A stretch of 64,000 nt of DNA, taken from Rahnella ecdela (GTDB lineage: Bacteria; Pseudomonadota; Gammaproteobacteria; Enterobacterales; Enterobacteriaceae). The stretch spans positions 124,001 to 188,000 of the forward strand of contig NZ_JAFMOY010000127.1 of NCBI RefSeq assembly GCF_019049625.1. Reading direction: 5' to 3'. Each line of letters starts with the position of its first letter. The stretch's first letter is position 1. This document shows, in pieces, positions 1-7,996 of the stretch. A program made the translations under genes and the position numbers. The notes under the pieces were generated by a model. The model was not told the DNA's origin. It was given only the letters and a program-made list of their open reading frames with translations, and did no database searches.

Positions 1-407
1 CGTTTCTCGGCGATGTAACGGAAAATGAGGACAGCGCGATGGCCAGCCTGCAACTGGCCAACGGCGCGCGCGGACTGTTTTATGCCACCAACTGTCACAG
101 CACTGATTCGCCGCTGCTGCTGGAAATTCACTGCGAAAATGGCCTGTTGCAGCTGCATCACAACGCACTGTGGCTGATTCAGGGCAAAAACCGGACTCAG
201 CTTATCAGCGATGAAAAACCGGCGGGAGCGGCGAAAAGTTACTGGGGCGACAGCCACCGGCAGGCGGTTTTAAATTTCTACCAAAGCATCCGTCATCCAC
301 AGGAAAATAATTATACCGCTGTGGCGGAGGCGGAGATTTCTCTCAATATCGTCGGGGCAATTTATCGCTCCTCACAATTAAGAACCTGGATAACGCTTAC
401 CGATTAA
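1..407 (+). CDS. Gfo/Idh/MocA-family oxidoreductase, C-terminal part (5' end outside window)
   Basis: The reading frame is open from the first base of the window, so the gene begins upstream and only about 134 C-terminal residues are present. The visible part fits the C-terminal alpha/beta substrate domain of NAD(P)-dependent sugar or inositol dehydrogenases: an ANGARGLFYATNC strand followed by a short extension and a final helix around YTAVAEAEISLNIVGAIYRS, which resembles the usual dimer-interface end. The Rossmann domain and the EKP motif lie outside the window. The neighbour 40 bp downstream on the same strand is a GPH-type symporter, so uptake and oxidation of a sugar, polyol or glycoside are probably coupled. 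The substrate cannot be read from this fragment. The internal ATG at 39 is not the start. Confidence 0.7.
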   Translation, partial: FLGDVTENEDSAMASLQLANGARGLFYATNCHSTDSPLLLEIHCENGLLQLHHNALWLIQGKNRTQLISDEKPAGAAKSYWGDSHRQAVLNFYQSIRHPQENNYTAVAEAEISLNIVGAIYRSSQLRTWITLTD

Positions 408-447
408 ATAATTTTAATAATAACCCTACACTGACAGGATAATAAAA

Positions 448-2007
448 ATGAAACCAACTGAACGCAGAGTCGGTTACGGCACGGCCATCGGGTATGGTGT
501 GACCGATTTATTTGGTGGTGGTGCATTTGCCGTTATTGGCACCTGGCTATTATTCTTCTATACCACTTATTGCGGATTGTCGGTTTTTGAGGCCGGTTCT
601 ATTTTCGCTATCGCCCGCGTTATCGATGCCATATTAAGCCCGATAATGGGCTATATCACCGATAATTTCGGCAATACCTGGCTCGGTAAAAAATTCGGTC
701 GCCGCCGGTTCTTCCTGCTGATAAGCGCTCCGCTGATGTTCCTGTACGCGCTGGTCTGGGTCACGGACATGAGCTACTGGTATTATCTCGGTACCTATCT
801 TTCTATCGAATTGTTATCCGCGATGGTACTTGTTCCGTGGGAAACACTTTCGGCGGAGATGACTAACCGGTTCAGTGAACGAACCCGTCTTTCGGGCGTT
901 CGCATGATTTGTTCTCAGCTTGGCGGCCTGCTCGCGGTGTCTATTCCCGGCGTGATAATGATGTTCACCGGCAAAGACAACTCGCTGACGTACACCTACA
1001 CCGGCCTGATTTTTGCCTGTATTTTCTGCGTGGCGGTATTCACTACCTGGATGTGTACCTGGGAGGCTAAAGACGTCCGCGAAGAGTTCGAACCCGAGCC
1101 GTTAACAGCCGGGGGCGGTAGTCTGTGGCATCATTTAAAAAGCCTGGTGTTAGATCTCTTTTCATCCTTTAAAATTCGCATGTTCCGCCAGCATATTATT
1201 ATCTATATCTTTTCATTTACCGCGTTGGATGTATTTGGTGCGGTATTTACCTATTACGTAGTGTATGGATTACATCAGGATGCTGCATCGGTTTCCGGTT
1301 ATTTAAGTGTGGCAGCGTTAGTCTCTGTGCCTTCCACTTTCGGATTTATGATGTTGCTGGAAAAACTCAACATGTCGCCATCTGCGGCGTTACGGCTTTC
1401 TTACGGTATTATTTTTGGCGTACTGGTATTTCTGTTTTATCTTTATATTTCAGATGCGGCAGTTTCATGGTTACTGTTCTCAGCAATATTTTCGGTATTT
1501 GGCTTTGCCCGCGCCGGTCTTTATTATATTCCGTGGAATATCTACAGCTTTATTCCCGACGTTGATGAAATCGTCACCAAAAAACGCCGTGAAGGGATCT
1601 TTGCCGGTGTGATGGTGCTGACCCGCAAAAGCACCGTGGCGCTGGCGATTATGCTGATTGGTACGGTCTTGCAGGAAAGCGGATTTGTGAAAGGGCAGGG
1701 AGTCCAGCCGGAGAGCGCATTGCACGCGATTATCGGCCTGCTGATTTTTGCCACCGGCGCACTGCTGGCGGTCAGTTTTTACATGACGTTTAGATTCAAA
1801 CTGACCCGCGATACCCACAAAACGCTTATCAAAGAAGTCGCACGCCTGAAACTGGGTGGCGACCTTGATGATTGCACACCGGAGTGCCAGAAAGTGATCA
1901 AAGACCTGACCGGCTACGACTACAAAGAAGTCTGGGGCGGCAGTGCGACGCGCAAAACCGTACGCGGTGAACTGCCGGCAGGCTCTGGCGGCGCACTGGG
2001 GTTGTAA
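448..2007 (+). CDS. MFS transporter of the glycoside-pentoside-hexuronide (GPH) cation symporter type
   Basis: A 519-residue polytopic inner-membrane protein with about 12 hydrophobic segments. The N-terminal region carries features of the MFS_2/GPH family: a YGVTDLFGGGAF first helix, the RVIDAILSPIMGYITDN segment with its conserved Asp, and a basic GKKFGRRRFFLL loop after helix 2. These proteins import glycosides, pentosides or hexuronides with Na+ or H+. The C-terminal tail is about 60 residues, hydrophilic and longer than in MelB. The start has an AGGA ribosome site at 437-440. The gene follows a Gfo/Idh/MocA dehydrogenase by 40 bp and is probably co-transcribed with it. The substrate is not identifiable. 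Confidence 0.8.
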   Translation: MKPTERRVGYGTAIGYGVTDLFGGGAFAVIGTWLLFFYTTYCGLSVFEAGSIFAIARVIDAILSPIMGYITDNFGNTWLGKKFGRRRFFLLISAPLMFLYALVWVTDMSYWYYLGTYLSIELLSAMVLVPWETLSAEMTNRFSERTRLSGVRMICSQLGGLLAVSIPGVIMMFTGKDNSLTYTYTGLIFACIFCVAVFTTWMCTWEAKDVREEFEPEPLTAGGGSLWHHLKSLVLDLFSSFKIRMFRQHIIIYIFSFTALDVFGAVFTYYVVYGLHQDAASVSGYLSVAALVSVPSTFGFMMLLEKLNMSPSAALRLSYGIIFGVLVFLFYLYISDAAVSWLLFSAIFSVFGFARAGLYYIPWNIYSFIPDVDEIVTKKRREGIFAGVMVLTRKSTVALAIMLIGTVLQESGFVKGQGVQPESALHAIIGLLIFATGALLAVSFYMTFRFKLTRDTHKTLIKEVARLKLGGDLDDCTPECQKVIKDLTGYDYKEVWGGSATRKTVRGELPAGSGGALGL

Positions 2008-2042
2008 GCAGTGATTGTAAAAACGGCAGCGCGGCGCAGCGG

Positions 2043-2561
2043 TTATTCAGGTACCGACTGGTTGCCGTCACCCAGCGCGCGCTGCATAAATACCGTATCC
2101 AGCCAGCGGCCATGCTTGAAACCGACGGAATGCATGCTGCCTTTCACCTGAAAACCGGCAGCGAGATGCAGATTGATCGACGCCTCATTCTCGCTGTCGC
2201 CGATATTGCCCACTATCTGGCGAAAACCGTGCATCTCGGCCCAGTCGATGGCGCGGCGAAGTAACGCCTTGCCCGCGCCGCGTTTCTGAAAACCGGGGTC
2301 AATGTAGATCGAATCTTCCAGCGTGAAGCGGTAAGCAAAACGCTCGCGGTAACGGCCCAGATAACAAAACCCTTTCACTTCGCCTTCATGCAGAACGACC
2401 AGCCACAACAAACCGGCTTCCTGAATTTTTTTCAGGCGCAGTGCTATCTCATATTCATCAGGCGGCTGAGTTTCGAACGAGGCCGTACCATGCAAAACAT
2501 GCCAGGCATAAATCTTCTGCATGGCAGGAATATGTTGTTCATCTGCTTCAATAATTTCCAT
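2043..2561 (-). CDS. GNAT N-acetyltransferase, PAT/MnaT (YncA)-like
   Basis: A 172-residue single-domain GNAT acetyltransferase. Motif A, the acetyl-CoA pyrophosphate loop, reads IYIDPGFQKRGAGKALL (Q/R-x-x-G-x-G/A), followed by an ENEASINLHLAAGF segment and a GRWLDTVFMQ C-terminal strand typical of the phosphinothricin acetyltransferase/MnaT group. Known members acetylate amino-acid analogues such as methionine sulfoximine or phosphinothricin; that is family knowledge, not shown here. It is monocistronic, convergent with the upstream symporter gene (36 bp gap) and divergent from nlpA. Confidence 0.8.
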   Translation of the reverse strand: MEIIEADEQHIPAMQKIYAWHVLHGTASFETQPPDEYEIALRLKKIQEAGLLWLVVLHEGEVKGFCYLGRYRERFAYRFTLEDSIYIDPGFQKRGAGKALLRRAIDWAEMHGFRQIVGNIGDSENEASINLHLAAGFQVKGSMHSVGFKHGRWLDTVFMQRALGDGNQSVPE

Positions 2562-2721
2562 CTTTCCGGTCTCGTTTGTGATTTCGCTATAGCCTACTCT
2601 TTCCGAAAAGAGGCAGGGAGAGCAAACGGTTTATCACAGATATAAGGAAATGATCTGGATGCCAGGAATTCAGCGGGATCCTCTATATGCTTTTTTCTTC
2701 TTAGCGATGCTTTATTGGTTT

Positions 2722-2751
2722 TTTAAATCGCCGCTGTCCTCCTGCTATAGT
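2722..2751 (+). promoter_or_regulatory. Candidate nlpA promoter
   Basis: TTTAAA (2722-2727) and TATAGT (2746-2751) are separated by 18 bp and lie about 40 bp upstream of the nlpA GTG. The -10 element is good and the -35 element is weak. No MetJ box (AGACGTCT repeats) is evident, unlike the promoters of metNIQ operons. Confidence 0.45.
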
Positions 2752-2792
2752 CGTTTTCTTACGCATTAGCGGTTATTTTTTAAGGAAAAAAA

Positions 2793-3611
2793 GTGAAACT
2801 GACCTTACCTCGTTTACGGACTGGCGCTGTGGTATTGCTGGCGGGATTACTGCTGGCGGGTTGTGACCAAAAAAGCGGTGATGCAAAACATATTAAAGTC
2901 GGCGTGATTAACGGCGCAGAGCAGGATGTCGCGGAGGTTGCTAAAAAAGTCGCGAAAGATAAATACGGTCTGGACGTTGAACTGGTGGGGTTCAGCGGCT
3001 CATTATTGCCAAACGATGCCACCGAACATGGCGAACTGGATGCCAACGTGTTCCAGCACCGTCCGTTCCTTGAGCAGGATAATAAGGCCCACGGTTATCA
3101 TCTGGTGGTGGTCGGCAATACGTTCGTCTTCCCGATGGCCGGTTACTCGAAAAAGATTAAAACCGTCGATCAGCTGAAAGATGGAGCGACCGTGGCGATC
3201 CCCAACGATCCAACCAACTTAGGCCGCGCGCTGTTGCTGCTGCAAAAAGAGAAACTGATCACTCTGAAAGACGGTAAAGGTCTGCTGCCAACTGCGCTGG
3301 ATATCGCCGAAAACCCACGTCATCTGAACATTATGGAACTCGAAGGCGCACAGCTGCCGCGCGTGCTCGACGATGCGAAAGTCGATGTGGCCATCATCAG
3401 CACCACTTATATCCAGCAAACCGGATTATCGCCGGTTCACGACAGCATATTTATCGAAGATAAAAACTCGCCATATGTGAACATTCTGGTTTCCCGACCA
3501 GACAATAAAGATGCCCAAAACGTGCAGGAGTTTCTGAAATCGTATCAGTCACCGGAAGTGGCAAAAGCGGCAGAGAAAATCTTTAATGGCGGGGCGGTTC
3601 CAGGCTGGTGA
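2793..3611 (+). CDS. nlpA: Lipoprotein NlpA (MetQ-family methionine-binding paralogue)
   Basis: A 272-residue lipoprotein nearly co-linear with E. coli NlpA. The signal peptide ends in the lipobox LLAGC with Cys24. Residue +2 is Asp25, the classical Lol-avoidance signal, so the protein should stay in the inner membrane. The rest is a MetQ-type class F substrate-binding fold (KHIKVGVINGAEQDV, GELDANVFQHRPFLEQ, AIPNDPTNLGRA, NPRHLNIMELEGAQLPR). It starts with GTG at 2793, 6 bp after AAGGA. No metN or metI partner is adjacent, so it is an orphan binding protein that could serve a MetNI importer encoded elsewhere. E. coli NlpA can supply methionine through MetNI. Confidence 0.93.
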   Translation: MKLTLPRLRTGAVVLLAGLLLAGCDQKSGDAKHIKVGVINGAEQDVAEVAKKVAKDKYGLDVELVGFSGSLLPNDATEHGELDANVFQHRPFLEQDNKAHGYHLVVVGNTFVFPMAGYSKKIKTVDQLKDGATVAIPNDPTNLGRALLLLQKEKLITLKDGKGLLPTALDIAENPRHLNIMELEGAQLPRVLDDAKVDVAIISTTYIQQTGLSPVHDSIFIEDKNSPYVNILVSRPDNKDAQNVQEFLKSYQSPEVAKAAEKIFNGGAVPGW

Positions 3612-3643
3612 TGGGTTTTGGGGGACATCGAGAGGAATTGAAA

Positions 3644-3718
3644 TGGTGTCCCCTACAGGAATCGAACCTGTAACTAGCCCTTAGGAGGGGCTTGTTATAT
3701 CCGTTTAACTAAGGAGAC
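3644..3718 (-). tRNA. argW: tRNA-Arg (CCU anticodon)
   Basis: On the minus strand a complete 75-nt cloverleaf can be drawn. The acceptor stem is GTCTCCT pairing with AGGGGAC, followed by discriminator A and an encoded CCA at 3644-3646. The anticodon stem is AGCCC/GGGCT with loop CTCCTAA, giving anticodon CCU (plus-strand AGG at 3683-3685), and the T-arm is ACAGG-TTCGATT-CCTGT. It reads rare AGG arginine codons. The 3' half of argW is a well-known integration site for phages and islands in enterobacteria. No integrase or second copy of its 3' end was found in this window, so the site looks empty here. Confidence 0.97.
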
Positions 3719-3719
3719 A

Positions 3720-3770
3720 CGGGCGCCTGTGGAAAGCGCCCGCGTAGTATACTCGTTTTTCTCTCAATAA
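3720..3770 (-). promoter_or_regulatory. Candidate argW promoter with GC-rich discriminator
   Basis: Read on the minus strand, TATACT (complement of 3746-3751) is followed by the GC-rich discriminator ACGCGGGCGC, the arrangement typical of stringently controlled stable-RNA promoters. The -35 region is poorly matched (TTATTA, 16-bp spacing). The segment 3720-3742 can also fold as CGGGCGC/GCGCCCG, just upstream of the tRNA. Confidence 0.45.
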
Positions 3771-3808
3771 TAAGGCGTTAGAGTTCTGTTTGGTCGTTTC
3801 GTCGCCAG

Positions 3809-4726
3809 TCAGGGTTTTGCAGCCTCTTTCTTTGCCGCTTCCATTTCCTCTTTCTTCGCTTTGGCTTTCTTCTGATTACTCATGTCGTTACGGATTTGTG
3901 CATGGCTTATCAGCGCGAAGATAAAGGTGCCGCCGAAGATGTTTCCGGCAAGCGTCGGCAGGGCGAATGGCCAGATAAATTCGTACCAGGGGATGGCGCC
4001 GGAGAACACCAGATACAGCACTTCGACCGATCCGACCACGATATGTGTCAGGTCGCCAATCGCTACCATGTACGTCATCAGCATAATCACCCACAGTTTG
4101 GCGGCACCGGCAGAGGGGATCATCCAGACCATTGTGGCAATCAGCCAGCCGGACACCATGCCGCCGACGAACATGCCTTCGGGATCTTTTTCCATGATCT
4201 CCAGACTGATGGTACGAAAAGCCTCGTCGGTGGCGGAATCAAAGAACGGCACCAGATGAAATACCAGCGCGGCAAGGCCGCCGCCGATGACGTTACCGGC
4301 CAGCACGATGCCCCACAAACGTAAAAGCAGCAGAACATTTTTACCGGTCAGTTTTTGCATGACAGGCAATACAGCGGTGACGGTGTTTTCAGTAAACAGT
4401 TGCTGGCGCGCCATGATGACGATTATGAACCCGACGGTATAACCGATGTTTTCGATGAAGAAGCGTTCGGGGCTGTCGGGCAGGCGGGCGTGCAGAATGC
4501 CTTTGGCCATCAGCGAGGCGCTGATCGAAAGTCCGGCGGCAATCGCGGACCACAGCAAAGCCTGCCCGTCTCGCTCAAGTTCTTTCTCACCTTCCATGCG
4601 GATGACTTCATGCACTGCTGCCGCTTTCGAAGGTAAATTATCTTCTCCGGTTTCAATCTCTTTGCCCTGAGAATGTTCGTCGCTGTCGACATCTTTACTG
4701 TCAGGATGCTGTTTTTCGCCGGTCAT
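3809..4726 (-). CDS. yfdC: YfdC-type formate/nitrite transporter family inner-membrane protein
   Basis: A 305-residue protein from the ATG at 4726, which has GGGGA 6 bp upstream; longer in-frame starts lack homology to E. coli YfdC. The acidic cytoplasmic N-terminus (about 65 residues, many Asp/Glu) precedes six membrane segments of the FNT fold, including IIVIMARQQLFTENTVTAVLP, NVIGGGLAALVF, GWLIATMVWM and the TLAGNIFGGTFIFALISHAQIR segment. It ends in a charged Lys/Glu/Ala-rich tail. FNT proteins form pentameric channels for formate, nitrite or similar anions; the substrate of YfdC is not established. As in E. coli, it lies between mlaA/fadL and argW, but here the ccm operon is inserted between yfdC and mlaA. 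Confidence 0.9.
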   Translation of the reverse strand: MTGEKQHPDSKDVDSDEHSQGKEIETGEDNLPSKAAAVHEVIRMEGEKELERDGQALLWSAIAAGLSISASLMAKGILHARLPDSPERFFIENIGYTVGFIIVIMARQQLFTENTVTAVLPVMQKLTGKNVLLLLRLWGIVLAGNVIGGGLAALVFHLVPFFDSATDEAFRTISLEIMEKDPEGMFVGGMVSGWLIATMVWMIPSAGAAKLWVIMLMTYMVAIGDLTHIVVGSVEVLYLVFSGAIPWYEFIWPFALPTLAGNIFGGTFIFALISHAQIRNDMSNQKKAKAKKEEMEAAKKEAAKP

Positions 4727-4974
4727 GGTGATTCCCCAAAAGTACGTCAAAGTAGTTGTAAAGGTGGTCTGAGATAAGCATAGGCGAGGCAGGGAGATTA
4801 TGAGGAGATATACAAAAAAGTTACAAACCATTAACCCATGAACCTTATGGGACATTTTGCGGATTGTTTGCTGGATTTCAGGGTTTTCAACCCTGTAAAC
4901 TGTGGGCCCCTGAGCTGCGTCGCGCCTGACGCCTGTGATATGATGCGCGCTTGTGAAAAATAAGAGACATCACC

Positions 4975-5616
4975 ATGTTTGAAGCCCTTAACCTGAGCTG
5001 TGTACGCGATGAGCGAACCTTGTTTAGCGGCTTAAGTTTCACGATCGAACCGGGTGAAATGGTGCAAATCGAAGGCCGCAACGGCGCCGGTAAAACCAGT
5101 TTACTGAGAATTCTTGCCGGATTGTCCTCTCCGGAGGCCGGTGAAGTCCGCTGGAAGGGCGTGAACACCCGCCGCCAGCGCGACGTTTTCCATCAGCAGC
5201 TTCTGTATCTCGGTCATCAGCCTGGCGTAAAGTCAGTGCTTACTGCGTATGAAAACCTTGCGTTCTATCAGTCTGTCAGCGGGCAGTCAGTTAACGGAAC
5301 TGCCCGTGCTGACGCTATTTATCAGGCGTTAGAAAATGTCGGACTGCTGGGTTATGAAGATGTCACGGTGGCGCAAATGTCCGCCGGGCAACAGCGTCGT
5401 GTGGCGCTGGCGCGTTTATGGCTGAGTGATGCACCGCTTTGGATCCTCGATGAGCCGCTCACCGCCATTGATAAGCAGGGCGTGACCACGCTGATTGAAT
5501 TGTTTGAACAACATGTGCAGCAGGGCGGGATGGTCTTGCTGACCACGCATCAGGATTTACAGGGCGTTAACCGCGATGTGCGCAAAATTCGTCTGACCGG
5601 CGCTGAGCTGGCGTGA
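4975..5616 (+). CDS. ccmA: Cytochrome c maturation ABC transporter ATP-binding protein CcmA
   Basis: A 213-residue ABC ATPase. Walker A is GRNGAGKTS (residues 34-42), the signature is [15 protein letters not shown], and Walker B is LWILDEP. With CcmB and CcmC it forms the CcmABCD release complex, in which ATP hydrolysis frees holo-CcmE from the CcmC-heme adduct; it acts on the cytoplasmic face of the inner membrane. First gene of the ccm operon, 21 bp before ccmB. It starts at the ATG at 4975, preceded by a GAGA-type ribosome site. Confidence 0.96.
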   Translation: MFEALNLSCVRDERTLFSGLSFTIEPGEMVQIEGRNGAGKTSLLRILAGLSSPEAGEVRWKGVNTRRQRDVFHQQLLYLGHQPGVKSVLTAYENLAFYQSVSGQSVNGTARADAIYQALENVGLLGYEDVTVAQMSAGQQRRVALARLWLSDAPLWILDEPLTAIDKQGVTTLIELFEQHVQQGGMVLLTTHQDLQGVNRDVRKIRLTGAELA

Positions 5617-5637
5617 CGCGAAAGGAAAATAATCGGA

Positions 5638-6297
5638 ATGTTTACTAAGGTTCTGCGCCGCGAGTTGAAAATTGCCTTTCGCAAAAGTGCCGAAATCATC
5701 AACCCGCTGTGGTTCTTCCTGATTGTGATTACGCTGTTCCCGCTGGGGATTGGCCCTGAGCCGAAGCTGCTGGCGCGAATTGCACCCGGTATCGTCTGGG
5801 TCGCGGCGCTGCTTTCTGCATTGCTGGCGCTGGAAAGGCTTTTTCGCGATGACTATCTCGATGGCACGCTTGAGCAGCTGTTGTTATTGCCTTCGCCGCT
5901 GGCACTCACGGTTCTGGGGAAAGTATGTGCTCACTGGGTGGTGACCGGTTTGCCATTGCTTATCCTCTCCCCGCTGATTGCTTTGCTGCTTTCGCTGGAT
6001 TTTGAAACCTGGAAAGCCGTCGCGCTGACGATATTGCTGGGTACGCCAACGCTGAGTTTTATCGGCGCGATTGGTGTGGCGCTGACTGTCGGGCTGCGCA
6101 AGGGCGGCGTCCTGCTGAGTCTGCTGGTGTTGCCGCTCTATATTCCTGTACTGATTTTTGCCACCGGCGCGATTGATGCGGCATCGATGTCGATGCCGAT
6201 CGGCGGCTATCTGGCCATTCTCGGTGCGATGCTGGCGGGAAGTGCGACGTTAACGCCTTTTGCCACAGCCGCTGCGCTGCGGGTGAGTGTCCACTGA
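5638..6297 (+). CDS. ccmB: Heme exporter subunit CcmB
   Basis: A 219-residue integral membrane protein with about six hydrophobic helices. It matches CcmB throughout: N-terminal RRELKIAFRKSAEIINPLWFFLIV, central ALLALERLFRDDYLDGTLEQLLL, and a C-terminal half with the DFETWKAVALTILLGTPTLS segment. It is the membrane partner of CcmA. It follows ccmA by 21 bp and is separated from ccmC by a 213-bp non-coding stretch that is longer than usual in this operon. Confidence 0.95.
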   Translation: MFTKVLRRELKIAFRKSAEIINPLWFFLIVITLFPLGIGPEPKLLARIAPGIVWVAALLSALLALERLFRDDYLDGTLEQLLLLPSPLALTVLGKVCAHWVVTGLPLLILSPLIALLLSLDFETWKAVALTILLGTPTLSFIGAIGVALTVGLRKGGVLLSLLVLPLYIPVLIFATGAIDAASMSMPIGGYLAILGAMLAGSATLTPFATAAALRVSVH

Positions 6298-6510
6298 CCC
6301 GCCAGATACGCGAAGTCCTTAACACAGAATTATTTTACGTGTCGTTACAATAGAGAAGAAAAAGCGCAACCTTTGACTAACATCACACTTCTCTATAGTG
6401 AACAATAGAGACGCCGATAATAATTGCGGATGATTTTAACCGACCGCATAAGAGCCCGGTGAGGCTCCACGGCATCACACAGTGACATTTTATAGTGAGC
6501 AACGATAACA
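6298..6510 (+). promoter_or_regulatory. Non-coding break in the ccm operon with candidate internal promoter, direct repeats and hairpins
   Basis: No ORF is convincing in this 213-bp gap. It contains a direct repeat ACAATAGAGA at 6347-6356 and 6402-6411. A candidate promoter has TTGACT at 6373-6378 and TATAGT at 6394-6399, with a short 15-bp spacer. The second repeat pairs with the -10 region as CTCTAT/ATAGAG. A small hairpin GAGCC/GGCTC lies at 6452-6467. The octamer TATAGTGA occurs at 6394 and again near 6490. Together these suggest that ccmC and the downstream genes have their own start or an attenuation step. Confidence 0.45.
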
Positions 6511-7248
6511 ATGTGGAAATGGTTACATCAACTCGCCAGGCCTGAACGGCTTTACCACGTCTGTGGCCGGTTCATTCCCTGGCTCGGAATTTTAGGTATT
6601 GCCTGCCTGCTGATCGGCTGGGTGTGGGGCTTTGGTTATGCACCGCCGGATTACCAGCAAGGTAACAGTTACCGGATTATGTATATCCACGTTCCGGCAG
6701 CGATCTGGTCGATGGGCATTTACAGTTCGATGGCGATTGCGGCCTTTATCGGGCTGGTGTGGCAGATGAAAATGTCCGACATGGTGGTGTCCGCGATGGC
6801 GCCGGTTGGGGCTGTTTTCACCTTTATTGCGCTGGTCACGGGTTCCGCATGGGGCAAACCGATGTGGGGCACCTGGTGGGTGTGGGACGCGCGTCTGACC
6901 TCCGAACTGGTGTTACTGTTCCTCTATCTTGGTGTGATTGCCTTGTATAACGCCTTTGACGACCGCCGTCTGGCTGGCCGTGCAGCCGGTATTCTGGTGC
7001 TGGTTGGCGTGGTGAACATTCCTATCATCCATTACTCCGTACAGTGGTGGAACACGCTGCATCAGGGCTCGACCAACATGCAGCAAACCATCGACCCGAG
7101 CATGCGTTATCCGCTGCGCTGGGCGATTTTCGGTTATCTCTTCTTCTTTATTACCCTGACGCTGATGCGTTTACGCAACCTGATTCTGGTTCAGGAACGC
7201 CTGCGCCCGTGGGTGGCCGGTCTTGTGAATAAGGAGCGCCGCGGATGA
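6511..7248 (+). CDS. ccmC: Heme handling protein CcmC
   Basis: A 245-residue membrane protein with six predicted helices and the heme-handling WWD motif WGTWWVWDARLTSELVL in a periplasmic loop, flanked by conserved histidines (YIHVPAAIWSMGIYSS before it, IPIIHYSVQWWNTLHQ after it). CcmC presents heme to CcmE and forms the oxidised holo-CcmE-CcmC complex. Length and sequence match E. coli CcmC. Its stop overlaps the ccmD start (ATGA at 7245), indicating translational coupling. Confidence 0.96.
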   Translation: MWKWLHQLARPERLYHVCGRFIPWLGILGIACLLIGWVWGFGYAPPDYQQGNSYRIMYIHVPAAIWSMGIYSSMAIAAFIGLVWQMKMSDMVVSAMAPVGAVFTFIALVTGSAWGKPMWGTWWVWDARLTSELVLLFLYLGVIALYNAFDDRRLAGRAAGILVLVGVVNIPIIHYSVQWWNTLHQGSTNMQQTIDPSMRYPLRWAIFGYLFFFITLTLMRLRNLILVQERLRPWVAGLVNKERRG

Positions 7249-7505
7249 GCCCTGCATTCTCCAGCTGGCATGATTTCTTTGCGATGGGCGGCTATGCATT
7301 TTATGTCTGGCTGTCGGTTGCGGCGACGCTGATTTCCCTGATTGCGCTGGTGGCGCATACCTTTATTCAACGTCGTCAGATCCTCGATGAAGTTCGCCGC
7401 CGTCAGGCACGCGAAAAACGTATTAGTCAGTCTCAGTCTAAAAAACAGCAAGGCGCACAGACGTCACCGCTGGAACCGGACACTTCCCCGGAGAAGTTAT
7501 TGTGA
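7245..7505 (+). CDS. ccmD: Heme exporter accessory protein CcmD
   Basis: An 86-residue small membrane protein: an N-terminal hydrophobic helix ([23 protein letters not shown]) with the conserved Tyr/Trp pair, followed by a basic cytoplasmic tail containing RRRQAREKR-type residues. CcmD is needed to release holo-CcmE from CcmABC. It overlaps ccmC by 4 bp and ccmE by 4 bp (GTGA at 7502). The tail is somewhat longer than in E. coli (69 residues) and ends in a polar Gln/Ser/Pro stretch. Confidence 0.93.
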   Translation: MSPAFSSWHDFFAMGGYAFYVWLSVAATLISLIALVAHTFIQRRQILDEVRRRQAREKRISQSQSKKQQGAQTSPLEPDTSPEKLL

Positions 7506-7996
7506 ATCCACGTCGTAAAAAGCGTTTGTCGCTGGCGCTGGTGGTGCTGATTGGCCTTGGTCTGAGCATTTCACTGGTGATGTACGCGCTGCGCTCAAAT
7601 ATTGATTTGTTTTATACACCCAGTGAAATTCTGCAAGGCAAAGGCGAAAACCACGAAATGCCGACGGTCGGCCAGCGCCTGCGTATCGGCGGGATGGTGA
7701 TGCCCGGTTCGGTGAAACGTGATCCGAAAAGCCTGCAGGTGAGTTTCAAAATTTATGATGCGCGCGGGGCGATTGCCGTCACCTATAACGGCATCCTGCC
7801 GGACTTGTTCCGTGAAGGGCAGGGCGTGGTAGCGCAGGGCGTGATGGAGCCGGGAAATGTAGTGAATGCCATTCAGGTTCTGGCGAAACACGACGAAAAA
7901 TATGTGCCGCCGGAAGTTGCCGACGCCATGAAAGAAAACCACAAAGGGCCGGCTTCGGCTTATGTGGGTAACGATAAAGGAAATGACCGCTCATGA
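7502..7996 (+). CDS. ccmE: Periplasmic heme chaperone CcmE
   Basis: A 164-residue protein with an N-terminal membrane anchor (about residues 9-30) and a periplasmic OB-fold domain. The heme-attaching histidine is His130 in [13 protein letters not shown], the same position as in E. coli CcmE, with the nearby conserved Tyr three residues later. It covalently binds heme and hands it to CcmF. It starts with GTG overlapping the ccmD stop, and its stop overlaps the ccmF start (ATGATG). Confidence 0.96.
   Translation: MNPRRKKRLSLALVVLIGLGLSISLVMYALRSNIDLFYTPSEILQGKGENHEMPTVGQRLRIGGMVMPGSVKRDPKSLQVSFKIYDARGAIAVTYNGILPDLFREGQGVVAQGVMEPGNVVNAIQVLAKHDEKYVPPEVADAMKENHKGPASAYVGNDKGNDRS

Noticed and set aside
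4727-4855. N-terminal extension of yfdC by 43 residues
   Set aside because: The ATG at 4726 has a good ribosome site and matches the E. coli N-terminus; the extension covers the promoter region.
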